A stretch of DNA of 37,014 nt from NORP240 sp942492445 (GCA_942492445.1 CALOEW010000014.1:1-37014); one strand, 5' to 3'; counted from the stretch's first letter, positions 1-9,404 are shown. Numbers and translations are program-made. Notes: a model not told the origin generated them from the sequence alone.

Positions 1-65
1 GCAAGCGCCGGCAGTACTGGCAAAACATCATCGCCGGCATCAGGGATGCCAGGAGCCTGGGATAG
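1..65 (+). CDS. C-terminal end of an upstream gene (partial)
   Basis: An open frame enters from the left edge (codons from position 3) and stops at TAG 63-65. About 20 residues are visible, rich in Arg, Gln and aromatic residues. The next gene starts 4 bp later, so the two are probably co-transcribed. By context it may be another polysaccharide biosynthesis gene, but too little is visible to name it. Confidence 0.5.
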   Translation, partial: KRRQYWQNIIAGIRDARSLG

Positions 66-68
66 CCC

Positions 69-1010
69 ATGGGTCGATTTCCGAAAGTCGCTGTGTTGCT
101 TCCCACCTACAACGGGGGCCGGTTTATCGCCCAGCAGCTGGACTCGATACTGACACAGTCGGTCGGTGAACTGATTATTGTTACCCGAGACGACGGCTCT
201 TCCGATGATTCCCGGGGTATTATTGCCAGTTATGCGGAGCGAGAATGCGAAAGGTTTCATGTGGTCACCGGAGACGGCAGAAATCTCGGACCGGGCGGCA
301 GTTTTTCACTGTTGATGAAATACGTCCTGGATAACCGGTCACTTCTGGGGTTGAAACCGGTGGTTGTGCTGCTCTGTGACCAGGACGATGTCTGGGATAG
401 TCGGAAAATCGAACTGGAACTCGAGGCACTGCTGGAGATGGAGGCGCGACACCCGGGCAGGCCTGCACTGGTGCACAGTGATCTGTCCGTAGTTGCTGAG
501 GATCTGTCACCCATCGCTGACTCGTTCCTTGCCTACCATGGCCTGGACGGTAATAGAAACAATCTGCGAAACCTGATATTCAGCAACACGGTAACCGGGT
601 GTACCGCATTGATGAACGAAGCTTTGTTGCGCAGGGCCCTGCCGGTCCCCGACACGGCAATGATGCATGACTGGTGGCTCGCCATGGTGGCAGCGGCGTT
701 CGGAAAGATAACCTTCCTGCCTGATCGGTTGGTACAGTATCGCCAGCATGGTCAGAACGCCCTGGGAGCTCGGGAGTATCAACCGCAGAAGTTGTTCACC
801 AGGGCAACCTGGCGGCGGCTGTTTCAGAAAAACCCGGACCCCATGTTATTTCTGGTGGCCCGGCAGGCGGAAGACTTTGCGGCGCGGTATGGGTCAGAAA
901 TTCCCCGGAAAGACCGCATTCGTCTTGCCCTGGCAAGCTGTCTGCGTACCGACAGTTTTTTCCTGCAGCGGGTAGTTTTCCGATTGTTGCGGTTCCCCTG
1001 GGGCCCATAA
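69..1010 (+). CDS. GT2-family glycosyltransferase (rhamnosyltransferase-like)
   Basis: A 313-residue GT-A fold glycosyltransferase, expected to transfer a nucleotide-activated sugar to a lipid-linked O-antigen or similar glycan at the cytoplasmic membrane face. The N-terminus has the GT2 opening (VAVLLPTYNGG, residues 8-18), followed by the RDDGSSDDS nucleotide-binding segment near residue 40. The acidic metal-binding region CDQDDVW lies near residue 103. Further on, an N-x-VTGCTALMN segment and the MHDWWLAM motif near residue 199 are typical of WbbL/RfbN-like enzymes that transfer rhamnose or related sugars. There is no signal peptide and no clear membrane helix. It starts 4 bp after the preceding stop and is convergent with the large glycosyltransferase at 1029-4217. 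The family is secure; donor and acceptor sugars cannot be read from sequence. Confidence 0.9.
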   Translation: MGRFPKVAVLLPTYNGGRFIAQQLDSILTQSVGELIIVTRDDGSSDDSRGIIASYAERECERFHVVTGDGRNLGPGGSFSLLMKYVLDNRSLLGLKPVVVLLCDQDDVWDSRKIELELEALLEMEARHPGRPALVHSDLSVVAEDLSPIADSFLAYHGLDGNRNNLRNLIFSNTVTGCTALMNEALLRRALPVPDTAMMHDWWLAMVAAAFGKITFLPDRLVQYRQHGQNALGAREYQPQKLFTRATWRRLFQKNPDPMLFLVARQAEDFAARYGSEIPRKDRIRLALASCLRTDSFFLQRVVFRLLRFPWGP

Positions 1011-1028
1011 CCCGGGACTTGAAATCCG

Positions 1029-4000
1029 TTATTCGGAGTTGCGCAGGGCCCGGCTTCCAATCAGTTCAAGCAGTACAGACTGGAAATGGCTCGGTGAACA
1101 TTCCCTGGCTATGGCGTCGAGTGCCGCACAGCGTACCTGCTCCCAAAGCTCCCGATTGTGGAGAAGAGTCAGGCAGGCCTCGGCAAAACCCTGTGGATCA
1201 TCGGCACACAACAGCTGCACCCCGTTCTCCCACTCCAGTTGACCGGCCAGCAGGGAAGTGGTAACGCAGGGAAGCCCGTTGGCTGCCGCTTCGTGGACTT
1301 TATGAGGGATACCGGCGGCAAACCGGGTTGGTGCGATAAACACCCTTGCCGAATCGTACAGACTTCCGATGTCATCAAGTCGGCCATGGAACTTGATTCC
1401 GTCACTGGTGATCTGCCGCAATGAAGGTGCCTCGTTGTCCCCTACCACATGCAGTATCACCGAGGGCTCTGCCGATCGAACCAATGGCCAGACCTGGGTG
1501 ATGAACCAGCGCAGAGAATCCACATTGGGGGAGTCATCATCGCGGAGCGCGCCGACAAACAGAAAATCCTGGCGCTGATCGAAGGGCTTCGGGGAGGGGT
1601 TGACCGGCAGACTGTGGCCCAGAATAACCGCATTGCTGAACCCGTGTTGCGCGTAGATATCCGCCTCCTGCTGTGACACCGCCACGATCAGATCGGCAGT
1701 CCGGGCAGCCGATATCTCCTGTTCCACCAGGTCGAATTTTTCCTTTTGATCGAGGCTTTCGCCGTTTAATTCCCGCCGCAGGATGTCTCTGGGTGCAGTG
1801 ATGGCCTCGGCATCATAAATGAGCTTCGCCTCCCCCAGCAGGTCGGGCTGTCCCGCCAGTATGTCATTGAGTACCTGCATATTGTGTATACGACTGACCA
1901 GAACCTTATCGTAGAAACCACGTCTTTTTCCAAGAAATGCTGCAAGCTGATGGAGGCCATGGTCGAGCATTACCTCTATGTTCCTGGGAAGTGAGGTATA
2001 GGTTTCCTGCCAGGATTCGGCTGGAAATTGCAGCGGATAAAGTGTGACATTGAAGCCCGAAGTTGAAAGCAATGTAAGGATTTCGCGGCAACGGGGGTAG
2101 CCGGATCCAAGGCTGGCATGGGGAACCCGGTCGTCGATCACCAGAACATTCGGTTGCCGATTGGCGGTACGGCAGTGCAGTGGATCGGAACCGGGCGTAT
2201 GTGCTCTGGCCAGGTATTCGCGGTGCTTCTCCAGCAGCACCTGCCGATGCGATTCCTGGAGTTCACCGGCTTTCTGTTGTCCTCCTGAACTGGCAAATTC
2301 AAAGTGTGTGATTACTGCACCAGGATCGTAAATCACCCTGAGCCCCTGCTCCTGAAGACGGATACAGAAGTCCGAATCTTCGTAGTAGGCCGGTGCGTAG
2401 TCGGTATCAAAGCCTCCCAGCCGCCGGAACCGGTCGGTTTCACAAAGCAGAAAAGCTCCTGAGCAGTAATCCACCGCGCGGCTGAACAGGTATTCCGGTG
2501 CATCAGGATCGCCGTGGCGGCCGTAGCCATAACAACTGCCATCGGAGTAGATAATACTTCCGGCCTCCTGCAGGCTGCCATCAAGCAGCAGGATTCGGCC
2601 ACCGACGGCACCGGCATCGGGTGTGTTCTGCAACGTCCTGATTGCTGACTCTATGGCGAAAAGGTGCAGTATTGCATCGTTGTTCAGCAACAACAGGTAG
2701 CGCCCCCGGCACCGCTCAACACCCTGATTTACGGCTTTGACAAAGCCTTCGTTGTCAGTGTTGTTTATGACGGTGGCATTGACCAGCTTATCAAGCAGCC
2801 TGGATGTCTCATCACTCGAGGCGTTGTTGACAATAACCACTTCATACGGTGCCGGAGCGAACTTGAGGATGGACTCGATACACAACAAGGTGAGCGGAGC
2901 CTGGTTATAGAGCACCAGGAGAATCGACACTTGCGGCTGCTCCGCCCTGGCAAAAGAAAGCGAATTGTCCGACTCAAGAAACCGTTGCAGATTGGCACTG
3001 GCTTCCTCTCGATATCTGCTCTTGATACTTTCGTTCGATTCGCTAGTGCCAGGTTTTACCGCTGGATAGGCACCATCAAGAGTATCAGAGCCGGAAGGGT
3101 CAAGTACTGTACCATAACGTTTAAAATGAACTTTCTGCTTCAGTGGGAAAAGAACGATTCGATTGATGAGCCGGGACATTCGTCGAAATGGACCCATCAA
3201 GCGCCACGAGGGCATCCTGTAAATCTCATTCAATCGGGTTTCGAGCTCGATGACGTGTCGGCCCCGGCGTAATTCAGAAATGGCATGTTCCCGTTGGATT
3301 CTCTGCAGTCGCTGCTGCAGCGTATCGATCTCACGAGAGCACTTGTCGAGCATGGTACGCAGGCTTTCCGCATAAGCGTTCATTTCCCGCGTCTGCTGGA
3401 TTTCTTCCCGAAGTGCCGATGCGACCCGGTCGAACTCGGTTCGAGTGACTGTTCTACCCAGTAGCGCATTGATTTCGTCGCCACTCCACCGGGGAAGCCA
3501 CTTCTCGTATATTCTGATTCGCGCCCTGGCAATAGGGCCGTCTCCGGAAAATCTCAGCCCGTCGTCTGAGATATCGGTGTCGGAGCCGCCACCCTCACGG
3601 TAAAACGCGGTAACAGCATCGACGTGCAGAAAGTCGGTTCTGCTGGCGAGTTGGAGCCAGAAATCCCAGTCTTCGTAAATATCAAGGCTTTCGTCGAAGC
3701 GACAGCCTTCGGTCACAAGTTCCCGTGCAAACAGCATGGCGTGAATGGGAATATAATTGTCGCGTTTCAGTAATACAGGATCGAAATCGCGGTCGAAGAC
3801 AATGTCCAGCAACCTGCCCTTGGGATCAGTTTTGCGGGTCGAACTGTAGACAGCCCTGATATCCTGCCGGGACTGAAGCACCCCGACCAGTCTGGCTATA
3901 TGATCCGACGCGATCCAGTCGTCTTCGTCGAGAAGCAGCAGGAATTTTCCATGGCTGGCTTGCAGACCGAGATTGGCTGCTACCGGTCGCCGCAACCTGT

Positions 4001-4217
4001 CACCTGTGGAAATGGGAAGCACAGGGATATCAGTCGCCACTGCTGCAGTGTCTGTCAGTCCCTGCCCGCTGGCATCCACCAGGACTATTTCCAGGGGCCG
4101 GTAATCCTGAGCGGCAATCGAAGCCAGTGCTTCATCAATCTCCCGACGGCCGGTGGTCCTGACGATGACCGATACGAGCGGGGAATGAGGCCCGCCGTCT
4201 CTGTCGTTTTCGGTCAT
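1029..4217 (-). CDS. Three-module glycosyltransferase (GT2-coiled coil-GT2-GT4)
   Basis: A 1062-residue protein with three probable sugar-transfer modules. Module 1 (residues 13-240) is GT2: PLVSVIVRTT at the start, the acidic motif DEDDW at 97-101, and EDWDFWL near 182. A heptad-like, charged segment at about 260-335 looks like a coiled coil and leads into a linker (PSWRLMGPFRR, 336-346) common in large O-antigen glycosyltransferases. Module 2 (429-680) is a second GT2 of the rhamnosyltransferase type, with VIVNNASSDET at 461-471, LNNDA at 511-515 and YYEDSDFCIRLQ. Module 3 (about 705-1055) resembles GT4/GT-B enzymes, with a DRVPHASLGSGYPR entry segment and a C-terminal nucleotide-sugar region (FVGAL, PTRFAAGIPHKV). 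It probably builds several linkages of one surface glycan. The frame is intact. It sits 21 bp downstream of the DUF484 gene on the same strand. Confidence 0.88.
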   Translation of the reverse strand: MTENDRDGGPHSPLVSVIVRTTGRREIDEALASIAAQDYRPLEIVLVDASGQGLTDTAAVATDIPVLPISTGDRLRRPVAANLGLQASHGKFLLLLDEDDWIASDHIARLVGVLQSRQDIRAVYSSTRKTDPKGRLLDIVFDRDFDPVLLKRDNYIPIHAMLFARELVTEGCRFDESLDIYEDWDFWLQLASRTDFLHVDAVTAFYREGGGSDTDISDDGLRFSGDGPIARARIRIYEKWLPRWSGDEINALLGRTVTRTEFDRVASALREEIQQTREMNAYAESLRTMLDKCSREIDTLQQRLQRIQREHAISELRRGRHVIELETRLNEIYRMPSWRLMGPFRRMSRLINRIVLFPLKQKVHFKRYGTVLDPSGSDTLDGAYPAVKPGTSESNESIKSRYREEASANLQRFLESDNSLSFARAEQPQVSILLVLYNQAPLTLLCIESILKFAPAPYEVVIVNNASSDETSRLLDKLVNATVINNTDNEGFVKAVNQGVERCRGRYLLLLNNDAILHLFAIESAIRTLQNTPDAGAVGGRILLLDGSLQEAGSIIYSDGSCYGYGRHGDPDAPEYLFSRAVDYCSGAFLLCETDRFRRLGGFDTDYAPAYYEDSDFCIRLQEQGLRVIYDPGAVITHFEFASSGGQQKAGELQESHRQVLLEKHREYLARAHTPGSDPLHCRTANRQPNVLVIDDRVPHASLGSGYPRCREILTLLSTSGFNVTLYPLQFPAESWQETYTSLPRNIEVMLDHGLHQLAAFLGKRRGFYDKVLVSRIHNMQVLNDILAGQPDLLGEAKLIYDAEAITAPRDILRRELNGESLDQKEKFDLVEQEISAARTADLIVAVSQQEADIYAQHGFSNAVILGHSLPVNPSPKPFDQRQDFLFVGALRDDDSPNVDSLRWFITQVWPLVRSAEPSVILHVVGDNEAPSLRQITSDGIKFHGRLDDIGSLYDSARVFIAPTRFAAGIPHKVHEAAANGLPCVTTSLLAGQLEWENGVQLLCADDPQGFAEACLTLLHNRELWEQVRCAALDAIARECSPSHFQSVLLELIGSRALRNSE

Positions 4218-4238
4218 GGAGCAACTCTCACGGCGACG

Positions 4239-4964
4239 TTATTCGGACACATGCTTCCGGGGGAGATGACCTTCCAGGATTACGGCTATGACGTTGCCGA
4301 TAAAATCCAGAAACAGCGTATCAAGGTTTACATTGAAGTAATGTCTTTCGCGGCTGGCGATTGCGAGAATTCCCAATTGCCTGCCATTCATCATAATGGG
4401 GCAAAGTGCGGTTGACTTGACTGACTCCGCAAGGTCACCGAAAAGGCATTCCAGCTGGCTCTTGATCGGTTTACCACAATGGGTGTGTTCAAGTCTGAAA
4501 ACATCCGCAAAGAGTACCGAAAAATCCAGCTCCGATTTCATATTGACACCGCTGCTCGTTCCATAGCAGGACGCCAGTATCAGTTCGCAGGCATCGATGT
4601 TTTCCTGGGCGATGAAAGTTTTTCGTACTGCGCCGACCAGCTCTTCAATCGACTTCGCTCTCAGCAATGCCAACACCAGGTTGCGGGTTATCTCAAAAAT
4701 CTGATCATTTTTGCTGGCATTCTCCAGGAGATTGCCCAATTGTTCTCTGATCGTGTAGTTTCGATCCCTGAGCAGAGTAACCTGTCGTTCCAATAAAGAA
4801 ACGGCTTTGCCACTTTCGTGAGGTAGAGTAAGGTCTGCGAGAAGTTCCTGCTGACTCAGGAAAAAATCCGGATTTTCACTCAGATAAGCCGCGACCTGCT
4901 TTCCGGTGACTGTCTCGATTGTAGTGTCAGGCAATTTCTGGGCCGCGACTGATTCGTTGCTCAT
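4239..4964 (-). CDS. DUF484 family protein
   Basis: A 241-residue DUF484 protein: a helical N-terminal part (residues 20-110, beginning VAAYLSENPDFFLSQQELLADL) followed by a GAF-like domain to the C-terminus. The N-terminal pattern of a short NPDFF motif and LP-H-x-G-x-AVSLLERQ is characteristic of the family. Its molecular function is unknown. In many gammaproteobacteria the gene lies between dapF and xerC. Here the ATG overlaps the dapF stop by 4 bp, so the first half of that order is kept, but xerC is absent and the next gene is the large glycosyltransferase. Confidence 0.9.
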   Translation of the reverse strand: MSNESVAAQKLPDTTIETVTGKQVAAYLSENPDFFLSQQELLADLTLPHESGKAVSLLERQVTLLRDRNYTIREQLGNLLENASKNDQIFEITRNLVLALLRAKSIEELVGAVRKTFIAQENIDACELILASCYGTSSGVNMKSELDFSVLFADVFRLEHTHCGKPIKSQLECLFGDLAESVKSTALCPIMMNGRQLGILAIASRERHYFNVNLDTLFLDFIGNVIAVILEGHLPRKHVSE

Positions 4965-5803
4965 ATTTCAATACTCCCCTCGAATACCGTAGTGGCCGGC
5001 CCGGTCATCATGACGGGATCGTTTCCCTGGCGCCAGGAGATGCTCAATAGCCCACCAGTAACAGAAACCAGAACCGTTTCATCCAGCAGGTTTCGGCTGC
5101 GGCCGGCCACTACGGCAGCGCAAGCCCCGGTGCCACAAGCCAGCGTCTCACCGACGCCGCGTTCGAATACTCTCAGCTTGACCTTGATTCTGCTTTCAAT
5201 TTCCATGAAACCCACGTTGACGCCTTTTGGAAAATCCGGGTGGGCTCCAAGCGCTCTCCCGATTTTCTGTAGCGGCGCCAGAGCCACGTTCTTCACGATC
5301 AGCACCGCATGGGGATTGCCCATTGAAAGTGCCGAAAATTCGATTTCCGTTGCTTCTCCGTCCAGTTGCAACACGCGACGATAGACGTTGGCTGATTCGG
5401 AAGCCCTGAATGGTATGTCGGCAGGATTGAAAATTGGCCTACCCATATCGACAGTTACCTGCCCATCGGAATCAAGGGTGAGTTCCAGGATTCTGCTTAC
5501 GGTTTTGACTCGAATCGGGTTTTTGTCCGTGAGCCCCCGGTCGTGGACAAACCTGGCGAAACATCGGGCACCATTGCCACAGTGCTCCACCTCCTGGCCG
5601 TCTGCGTTGAAGATGCGATAGTCGAAATCCACATCGGGTTCACTGGGTGGCTCGATTTGCAGCAGCTGGTCGAATCCGATACCAAAATGGCGATCCCCCA
5701 GGAGGCGGATCTGCTCCGGGCTCAGGCGGGTAGGACTCGAGGTCAGGTCCAGTACCACGAAATCGTTGCCCAGGCCCTGCATCTTGGTAAAAGGCAATTT
5801 CAT
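4961..5803 (-). CDS. dapF: Diaminopimelate epimerase
   Basis: Interconverts LL- and meso-diaminopimelate in the cytoplasm, supplying lysine and peptidoglycan synthesis. It is 280 residues, against 274 in E. coli. The two catalytic cysteines sit in canonical contexts: Cys75 in EHCGNGARC and Cys223 in ETLACGTGA. The N-terminal MQGLGNDFVVLD motif is also present. The gene follows lysA on the same strand after a 102-bp gap and overlaps the DUF484 gene by 4 bp (ATGA), so translational coupling to that gene is likely. Confidence 0.97.
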   Translation of the reverse strand: MKLPFTKMQGLGNDFVVLDLTSSPTRLSPEQIRLLGDRHFGIGFDQLLQIEPPSEPDVDFDYRIFNADGQEVEHCGNGARCFARFVHDRGLTDKNPIRVKTVSRILELTLDSDGQVTVDMGRPIFNPADIPFRASESANVYRRVLQLDGEATEIEFSALSMGNPHAVLIVKNVALAPLQKIGRALGAHPDFPKGVNVGFMEIESRIKVKLRVFERGVGETLACGTGACAAVVAGRSRNLLDETVLVSVTGGLLSISWRQGNDPVMMTGPATTVFEGSIEI

Positions 5804-5905
5804 TGCTATTCTGGTTCCCGGGTGAAAATAATAGTAAGTATAAACAGCAAGTTACATCCACGGATGTCGTATTTGGCACCATTGCCTGATGCGTCTCGGG
5901 ATTAC

Positions 5906-7156
5906 TCAGGTTAGCAACAGCTGCTCCGGCGCCAGCTGGTCTTCCAGAGTTTCCCGGCGCCGCACCAGGAAGCTGCGGTCGCCGTCAATCATTATTTCGG
6001 GAGCACGATTTCGTGAATTGTAATTGGAACTCATCACGAAACCGTAGGCACCCGCTGAACACACCGCCAGCAGGTCACCGGTTTTAACTGCCAGCTCCCT
6101 GTCCTTGCCGAGGAAATCCGCTGATTCGCAGACCGGCCCCACAACGTCGCAGATTGCAGCAGGCACATCGTCACGGGGCCTGACCGGAATAATGTTCTGA
6201 TAGGCACCATAAAGGGCCGGTCGCAACAGGTCATTCATGGCGCCGTCCACGATTACGAATTTTTTGTGGGGCGTATTCTTAAGGTACTCCACTCCAACCA
6301 GAAAAACTCCTGCATTTGCTGTAATGGAGCGACCAGGCTCCAGCAACAACACCAGATCGCGACCCTCCAGGCGTGCCTGAATGGCGGTGATCAGCTGCTC
6401 CGGCGTGGGTGGTTGCTCCGCCTTGTAAGTGACGCCAAGTCCGCCCCCGAGGTCCAGGTGTCGAATACGGATACCGTGGCCGGCGAGTTGATCGACGATG
6501 ACCAGTACACGGTCCAGAGCATCGAGATAAGGAGCGATGGCTGTCAATTGCGACCCAATGTGGCAGTCTATCCCCACCACCTCAATAGCAGGCAATGTGG
6601 CGGCCTTCCTATACACATCGAGTGCTTCTTCGCTATCGATACCAAATTTGTTTTCCTTTAACCCTGTGGAAATATAGGGATGGGTGCCTGCATCCACGTC
6701 CGGGTTGACCCGCAGTGAGACGGGAGCCCGACAACCCATGGCTGTAGCGATCTGATCGAGACGCAGGAGTTCCGACTCAGATTCCACATTGAAGCAATGA
6801 ATGCCTGACTCCAGAGCCGTTTCGATTTCGGCACTGGTCTTGCCGACACCGGAAAAAATAACCTTCCCGGTGTCCCCGCCTGCCGCGATTACCCGCTGTA
6901 GCTCGCCGCCGGAAACAATGTCAAACCCGGCTCCCAGCCTGGCCAACACCTGCAATACCGCCAGGTTTGAATTAGCCTTCACGGCGTAACAGATCAGATG
7001 CGGGCAACTGCCCAGGGCATTCTTGTAGGCGCGGAAGTTCTCCTCTATAGCTGCCCGAGAGTAGACGTAGCAGGGGGTGCCATAGCGTTCGGCCAGTTTT
7101 GCCAGGGGAACCTGCTCGACGAACAACTCGCCATTATTGTAAGAAAATGCTTCCAC
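5906..7156 (-). CDS. lysA: Diaminopimelate decarboxylase
   Basis: PLP-dependent decarboxylation of meso-diaminopimelate to L-lysine, the last step of the pathway. It is 416 residues, normal for the family. The PLP lysine is Lys60 in YAVKANSN. Further fold-type III hallmarks are CHIGSQ, the phosphate-binding DLGGGLG segment, EPGRS, and the active-site CESADFL loop contributed across the dimer. It lies 55 bp downstream of lptM and upstream of dapF, the order lptM-lysA-dapF widely conserved in gammaproteobacteria. Confidence 0.97.
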   Translation of the reverse strand: MEAFSYNNGELFVEQVPLAKLAERYGTPCYVYSRAAIEENFRAYKNALGSCPHLICYAVKANSNLAVLQVLARLGAGFDIVSGGELQRVIAAGGDTGKVIFSGVGKTSAEIETALESGIHCFNVESESELLRLDQIATAMGCRAPVSLRVNPDVDAGTHPYISTGLKENKFGIDSEEALDVYRKAATLPAIEVVGIDCHIGSQLTAIAPYLDALDRVLVIVDQLAGHGIRIRHLDLGGGLGVTYKAEQPPTPEQLITAIQARLEGRDLVLLLEPGRSITANAGVFLVGVEYLKNTPHKKFVIVDGAMNDLLRPALYGAYQNIIPVRPRDDVPAAICDVVGPVCESADFLGKDRELAVKTGDLLAVCSAGAYGFVMSSNYNSRNRAPEIMIDGDRSFLVRRRETLEDQLAPEQLLLT

Positions 7157-7211
7157 TTGTTTTACGGTCCTTTAAGGATGCCAGAGAGGGGAACTGTCAG
7201 GTGGCCTGGAA

Positions 7212-7352
7212 TCAGCGGATCATGACCTGAGACACGGGGGCAAAGGTCGGCGGGCCGCTGGCATCCTGGCGCCGCAGTGGTCCTTTCTGGCCGCATCCGG
7301 TGAGGATCACGGTCAACGTGAGCACGGTGATGAGGTGAATAATTCTGGTCAT
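7212..7352 (-). CDS. lptM: Small lipoprotein LptM (YifL family)
   Basis: A 46-codon gene. The product has a short positively charged N-terminus, a hydrophobic stretch (residues 4-18) and a lipobox LTGC with Cys20 as the lipidation site. Immediately after it is the family signature GQKGPL (residues 21-26). LptM is an outer-membrane lipoprotein that, in E. coli, assists oxidative maturation of the LptD translocon. In gammaproteobacteria it commonly precedes lysA, as here. The family signature and synteny make the call firm despite the small size. Confidence 0.92.
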   Translation of the reverse strand: MTRIIHLITVLTLTVILTGCGQKGPLRRQDASGPPTFAPVSQVMIR

Positions 7353-7407
7353 TCTGCGTCGCGCTCCGGCCTGCGTTTACCCATATAATTCGGCGAGAAA
7401 GGCGGGA

Positions 7408-7413
7408 ATTATA
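7408..7413 (-). promoter_or_regulatory. Candidate -10 element upstream of lptM
   Basis: A perfect TATAAT hexamer on the minus strand, about 56 bp upstream of the lptM start. No good -35 hexamer is visible at 16-18 bp. It may drive the lptM-lysA-dapF group, but is only a sequence match. Confidence 0.35.
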
Positions 7414-7447
7414 CCTGCGAATGCGAGGTAAACACAGGGACGGCGAA

Positions 7448-7545
7448 AGGGGTGCAGGCTGCGGCGGATCAGACTCCCCTGGGATACGGTCATTTTTCCT
7501 CCCTCGGCGCTGGTCCTTTTATTGCAACCCCAGGGCACCCCTGCC
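7448..7545. repeat. Degenerate GC-rich intergenic repeat, copy B1
   Basis: The left part (7448-7482) recurs at 12068-12102, including an exact 17-bp match (7466-7482 to 12086-12102). The right part (7477-7545) recurs at 11727-11795 at roughly three-quarters identity by eye. So the two halves of this ~98-bp unit occur on the other side of the ABC transporter operon. No reading frame is conserved. It fills most of the 317-bp gap between lptM and the ABC ATPase. Confidence 0.7.
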
Positions 7546-7669
7546 TTGAAAAATAGAGGATGGGCCACTATATTAGCCGGTCTCCAATTTTCGTCGGTTT
7601 TACAGAATATTACGAAGTTCCAGGCCCGGCCGGCCTGCACTGTGAACAACTACAATACGGACTGACAGA

Positions 7670-8608
7670 ATGATTGAAATAAGCCACCTGACCAAAAGAT
7701 TCGACCAGTTTACTGCTGTGGACGACCTGACCTTCAATGTCTCCGAAGGCGAAGTCCTGGGGTTTCTGGGCCCGAATGGTGCCGGTAAATCCACCACCAT
7801 GAAGGTGATTACCGGATTTCTTGCTCCAACCAGCGGCACCGTGCGAATAGACGGTTACGACATTACGACAAGCCCCATTGAAGCCAAGTCGTTGATCGGT
7901 TACCTGCCTGAAGGTGCGCCCAGTTACGGCGACATGACCACCCTGGAGTTTCTGAAATTTATCGCCGGGGTACGGGGATTCCGGGGAGAGGAGATCGGGA
8001 AGCGGGTGGACTACGTTGTCAGGGAGGTGGATTTGTTCGCAGTTCTCCACCAGAGCATCGACACCCTGTCCAAGGGTTTCAAGCGCCGGGTGGGCCTGGC
8101 CCAGGCAATTATGCACGACCCCAAGGTGTTGATTCTTGACGAGCCTACTGACGGACTCGATCCCAATCAGAAGCATCATGTCAGGGATCTGATAAGAAGT
8201 CTGGCCCGTGACAAGATCGTAATAATCTCGACGCACATTCTGGAGGAGGTCAATGCACTCTGTACCCGCGCGATCATCATCGACCGCGGCCGTATCGTTA
8301 TTGACGGAACGCCGTCAGAACTGGAGGCCCGCTCCCGGTTTCACCAGGCTGTCAGATTACGGTTGAATTCCGATTACGATCTGGCCGCCGATCTTCGAAA
8401 TGTACCGGACATAGACCATGTGGAGCAGGACGAAACCGACCGGCTTCGGTATACCATCCTGGCCAGGGATGGCAAACCGATCTTTCAGAAAGTTTCCGAA
8501 CTGGCTCAGGCTAAAGACTGGCCGGTGTCAGAATTTCATATCAATAAAGGCCAGCTGGAGGACGTGTTCCGTACCGTCACCCAGGGAGCTGACGAGAGGC
8601 CACTGTGA
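7670..8608 (+). CDS. ABC transporter ATP-binding protein (GldA-like)
   Basis: A 312-residue ATPase of the ABC-2/GldA type. Walker A is GPNGAGKST (34-42). A divergent signature (LSKGFKRRVGLAQA) directly precedes Walker B and the following Asp loop (VLILDEPTDGLDP, near 150-165); the H-loop is STHILEE. The C-terminal ~90 residues form the extra domain common in exporters of this class. It starts at ATG 7670 and its stop overlaps the start of the permease gene by one base (TGATG). In related bacteria it forms a complex with the next two products (permease and GldG-like protein). The substrate is unknown. Confidence 0.93.
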   Translation: MIEISHLTKRFDQFTAVDDLTFNVSEGEVLGFLGPNGAGKSTTMKVITGFLAPTSGTVRIDGYDITTSPIEAKSLIGYLPEGAPSYGDMTTLEFLKFIAGVRGFRGEEIGKRVDYVVREVDLFAVLHQSIDTLSKGFKRRVGLAQAIMHDPKVLILDEPTDGLDPNQKHHVRDLIRSLARDKIVIISTHILEEVNALCTRAIIIDRGRIVIDGTPSELEARSRFHQAVRLRLNSDYDLAADLRNVPDIDHVEQDETDRLRYTILARDGKPIFQKVSELAQAKDWPVSEFHINKGQLEDVFRTVTQGADERPL

Positions 8609-9342
8609 TGAGCAATCTGGGAATCATTTGCAAGCGGGAACTGGCCAGTTACTTCACTACTCCACTGGCTTACATCTTTATCGTCATCTTTCTGATCATG
8701 AACGGTATTTTCACGTTCGACCTGGGGGGCTTCTATCTTCGGGGTCAGGCTGATCTGTTACCGTTTTTCGACTTTCATCCCTGGCTGTACCTGTTCATGG
8801 TGCCGGCGATTGCCATGGGGCTGTGGGCCGACGAACGCAAGACCGGTACTATCGAACTGCTCATGACCCTGCCAGTGAAATTGTCGGAAGCAGTACTGGG
8901 CAAGTTTCTCGCAGCCTGGGCGTTGACCGGCATCGCCCTGGCGCTGACATTTCCTGTCTGGCTCACGGTCAATTATCTGGGTGATCCGGATAACGGGGTT
9001 ATCCTGGCCGCCTATCTTGGCAGCTGGTTCATGGCTGGCGGGTTTCTTGCCATTGGTTCCTGCATGTCGGCCAGCACTAAAAATCCTGTGATAGCCTTTA
9101 TCCTGACGGTGACTATCTGCTTTCTTTTTGTTGTCATGGGCTCACCCATTGTACTGAACGTGTTTCCCGAGTGGACGCCACAGTTCATTGTCGATTCCTT
9201 CGCGGCGATGGGTTTTCTTACGCATTTCGACTCCATCAGCAAGGGTGTACTCGATATCCGGGATATCCTGTTTTTCACCCTCTTTATCCTGGCCTGGTTG
9301 CTGGCCAGTGCGGTGGTTATCGAAATCAAAAAGGCTAATTAG
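8608..9342 (+). CDS. ABC-2 type permease (GldF-like)
   Basis: A ~244-residue membrane permease with six predicted hydrophobic segments, paired with the preceding ATPase. The segment LWADERKTGTIELLMTLPV near residue 75 is the conserved cytoplasmic coupling region of ABC-2/GldF permeases. ATG 8608 overlaps the upstream stop by one base and has GAGAGG about 8 bp upstream; a GTG at 8605 is an alternative start. The reading frame is intact, unlike its usual partner downstream. Confidence 0.92.
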   Translation: MSNLGIICKRELASYFTTPLAYIFIVIFLIMNGIFTFDLGGFYLRGQADLLPFFDFHPWLYLFMVPAIAMGLWADERKTGTIELLMTLPVKLSEAVLGKFLAAWALTGIALALTFPVWLTVNYLGDPDNGVILAAYLGSWFMAGGFLAIGSCMSASTKNPVIAFILTVTICFLFVVMGSPIVLNVFPEWTPQFIVDSFAAMGFLTHFDSISKGVLDIRDILFFTLFILAWLLASAVVIEIKKAN

Positions 9343-9382
9343 TAATTCGCAGCTGGTAATAATTTTTCAAAAGATTGAGAAA

Positions 9383-9404
9383 GACTTAATCAGAGGTTCC
9401 CTAG
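9383..9404 (+). repeat. Dispersed 22-bp repeat, copy A1
   Basis: Core GACTTAATCAGAGGTTCC followed by CTAG. Related copies lie at 31321-31341 (same orientation), 17724-17744 and 26885-26907 (inverted). All are intergenic. This copy sits in the 95-bp gap between the permease and the GldG-like pseudogene, inside what should be one operon. It resembles a solo inverted repeat of a small mobile element, but no transposase or partner end is recognised nearby. Confidence 0.75.
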
